A DNA stretch of 64,000 bases from assembly GCF_947497285.1 (NCBI RefSeq), contig NZ_CANMFT010000002.1, positions 248,001-312,000 on the forward strand, in the 5' to 3' direction. The notes below the pieces were generated by a model. It was not told the DNA's origin. It saw only the letters and a program-made list of their open reading frames with translations, and made no database searches. A program made the translations under genes and the position numbers. How positions within the stretch are numbered: position 1 is the stretch's first letter; the number at the start of each line of letters is the position of its first letter. Below are positions 63,293 to 64,000 of this stretch, one piece after another. This DNA is from an uncultured Aliiroseovarius sp. (lineage in GTDB: Bacteria; Pseudomonadota; Alphaproteobacteria; Rhodobacterales; Rhodobacteraceae).

Positions 63293-63642
63293 TCGTCGAT
63301 CGTAAAAGGGGCGAGGCTGGCTTGCGTCTTTTTCGTCAGGCTGGCCCGGATCAGCGCATAAGACCGTTGGATGCGGTGGGTCAACTCGTCCTTGCCCGCG
63401 TCAAACGGGATCAGAACCCATGAGCGATGGAAATAGGGGGCTTTGCGGCCCACGCCTGCCTCGATCAGCATCGTCGCCGTTTCAACATCGGGTGTCTTGA
63501 CCGATACGCCGGGGGTTTCGGCGCCAATCGCTGCGAAAATTTTGCCACCCACCTTCCACACGTCATGGCCCGGCCCAAACGGCTCGGACCATTCCGCGCC
63601 GGGCAGGGCTTCGCATATCTTGTTCACAGCTTTACGGGTCAT
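63289..63642 (-). CDS. MmcQ/YjbR-family DNA-binding-like protein
   Basis: Protein of 117 residues with the YjbR fold: LPGAEWSEPFGPGHDVWKVGGKIFAAIG, a middle HRSWVLIPFD and the helical end. Family members bind DNA or act in unknown roles; nothing more specific is visible. It is convergent with the TDT transporter gene. Confidence 0.85.
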   Translation of the reverse strand: MTRKAVNKICEALPGAEWSEPFGPGHDVWKVGGKIFAAIGAETPGVSVKTPDVETATMLIEAGVGRKAPYFHRSWVLIPFDAGKDELTHRIQRSYALIRASLTKKTQASLAPFTIDD

Positions 63643-63687
63643 AAGATCACGATAACCCGCTTGGCAGGCGCTGGGAAGGGTGCTAGC

Positions 63688-63753
63688 GTGCAGCCCATGA
63701 AACGGACAGTAAAGCCCTTGGGCATCAACATTATCTGCTGCATTACCTGCTGA
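63688..63753 (+). CDS. Cys-rich leader peptide upstream of cysS (candidate)
   Basis: Short ORF ending in IICCITC-stop: three Cys codons (TGC TGC ATT ACC TGC) lie right before TGA. It may start at GTG 63688, with GGAAGGG seven bases upstream, or ATG 63697. It ends 105 bases before cysS. GCGGGC (63763-63768) and GCCCGC (63805-63810) between them can pair. A Cys-codon cluster ahead of cysteinyl-tRNA synthetase fits transcription attenuation by charged tRNA-Cys; alternatives are chance. Confidence 0.5.
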   Translation: MQPMKRTVKPLGINIICCITC

Positions 63754-63858
63754 GACACTCAGGCGGGCCGTTCTTCTATTCCATACATGTCAGGAACTTG
63801 GTAAGCCCGCTCGGGATAATTCTGTGGGAATACCTGTGCGCAGACTTGCGAGGACATT

Positions 63859-64000
63859 ATGACGGACATCAAACTTTACAACACGATGGCGCGGGAAAAG
63901 CAGGTCTTTACCCCGATCGACCCGAAAAACGTCCGCATGTATGTCTGCGGGCCGACCGTCTATGACCGCGCCCATCTGGGCAATGCGCGCCCTGTTGTGG
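63859..64000 (+). CDS. cysS: Cysteinyl-tRNA synthetase, 5' part
   Basis: First 47 codons of the class Ia synthetase that charges tRNA-Cys. It starts [20 protein letters not shown] and shows the zinc Cys and HIGH-like motif in [22 protein letters not shown] precedes the ATG. The gene is cut by the window end. Confidence 0.95.
   Translation, partial: MTDIKLYNTMAREKQVFTPIDPKNVRMYVCGPTVYDRAHLGNARPVV

Noticed and set aside
1-64000. CRISPR array or rRNA operon
   Set aside because: No regularly spaced direct repeats and no rRNA sequence were seen anywhere in the window.

Overview
The window looks like a chromosome segment of a Rhodobacterales (roseobacter-type) alphaproteobacterium. The evidence is the high GC content, the order murG-murC-murB-ddl-ftsQ-ftsA-ftsZ followed by lpxC-bamD-recN, the paired DUF2484 proteins inside that cluster, an F1-ATPase zeta inhibitor (DUF1476), a DUF1638 / corrinoid protein / homocysteine methyltransferase set, and a near-consensus CtrA box. 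No species is claimed.

Layout. Positions 1-12579 carry the division and cell wall cluster (murG fragment, murC, an APC permease, two DUF2484 proteins, murB, ddl, ftsQ, ftsA, ftsZ), then lpxC and bamD. recN, an FAD-linked oxidase and a ClC channel follow. Positions 17430-25027 are a minus-strand outer-membrane biogenesis block (lptF-lptG-lptD-surA-pdxA-rsmA). Positions 25162-31310 hold pepA, holC, a retropepsin-like protease, a MarC protein, an ABC-F ATPase, ndk and a TfoX-C-like protein. Positions 31350-33321 are accessory: two small minus-strand ORFs, a CtrA-type box and a divergent asparagine-synthetase-like gene.

Positions 33483-42735 are a compact (about 9.2 kb) integrative element inserted in the 3' half of a tRNA-Asn gene and bounded by perfect 48-bp direct repeats. 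It encodes a tyrosine integrase, an excisionase-like HTH protein, a DUF3987 helicase-like protein next to an iteron-like AT-rich region, a membrane-anchored protein of unknown function, and an operon of six unknown proteins including one with a DUF5681 motif. I see no capsid, portal, terminase or conjugation gene. It is best described as a satellite-like or minimal integrative element, and it is the least explained part of the window.

After the element come a metallo-beta-lactamase-fold hydrolase, an orphan histidine kinase, a CAT-anticodon tRNA, purM-purN, rnd, sufE, and the DUF1638 / corrinoid protein / homocysteine methyltransferase group, which may be parts of a split methionine synthase. 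These are followed by a radical SAM protein, an MprF-like lysyltransferase, the ATPase zeta subunit, purC-purS-purQ, a DctB/DctD-like two-component pair whose regulator lacks the GAFTGA loop, an HpcH/HpaI aldolase, a TDT/SLAC1 transporter, an MmcQ/YjbR protein and the start of cysS. A Cys-rich mini-ORF precedes cysS and may be an attenuator leader peptide.

All calls are from reading the sequence; no searches were run.
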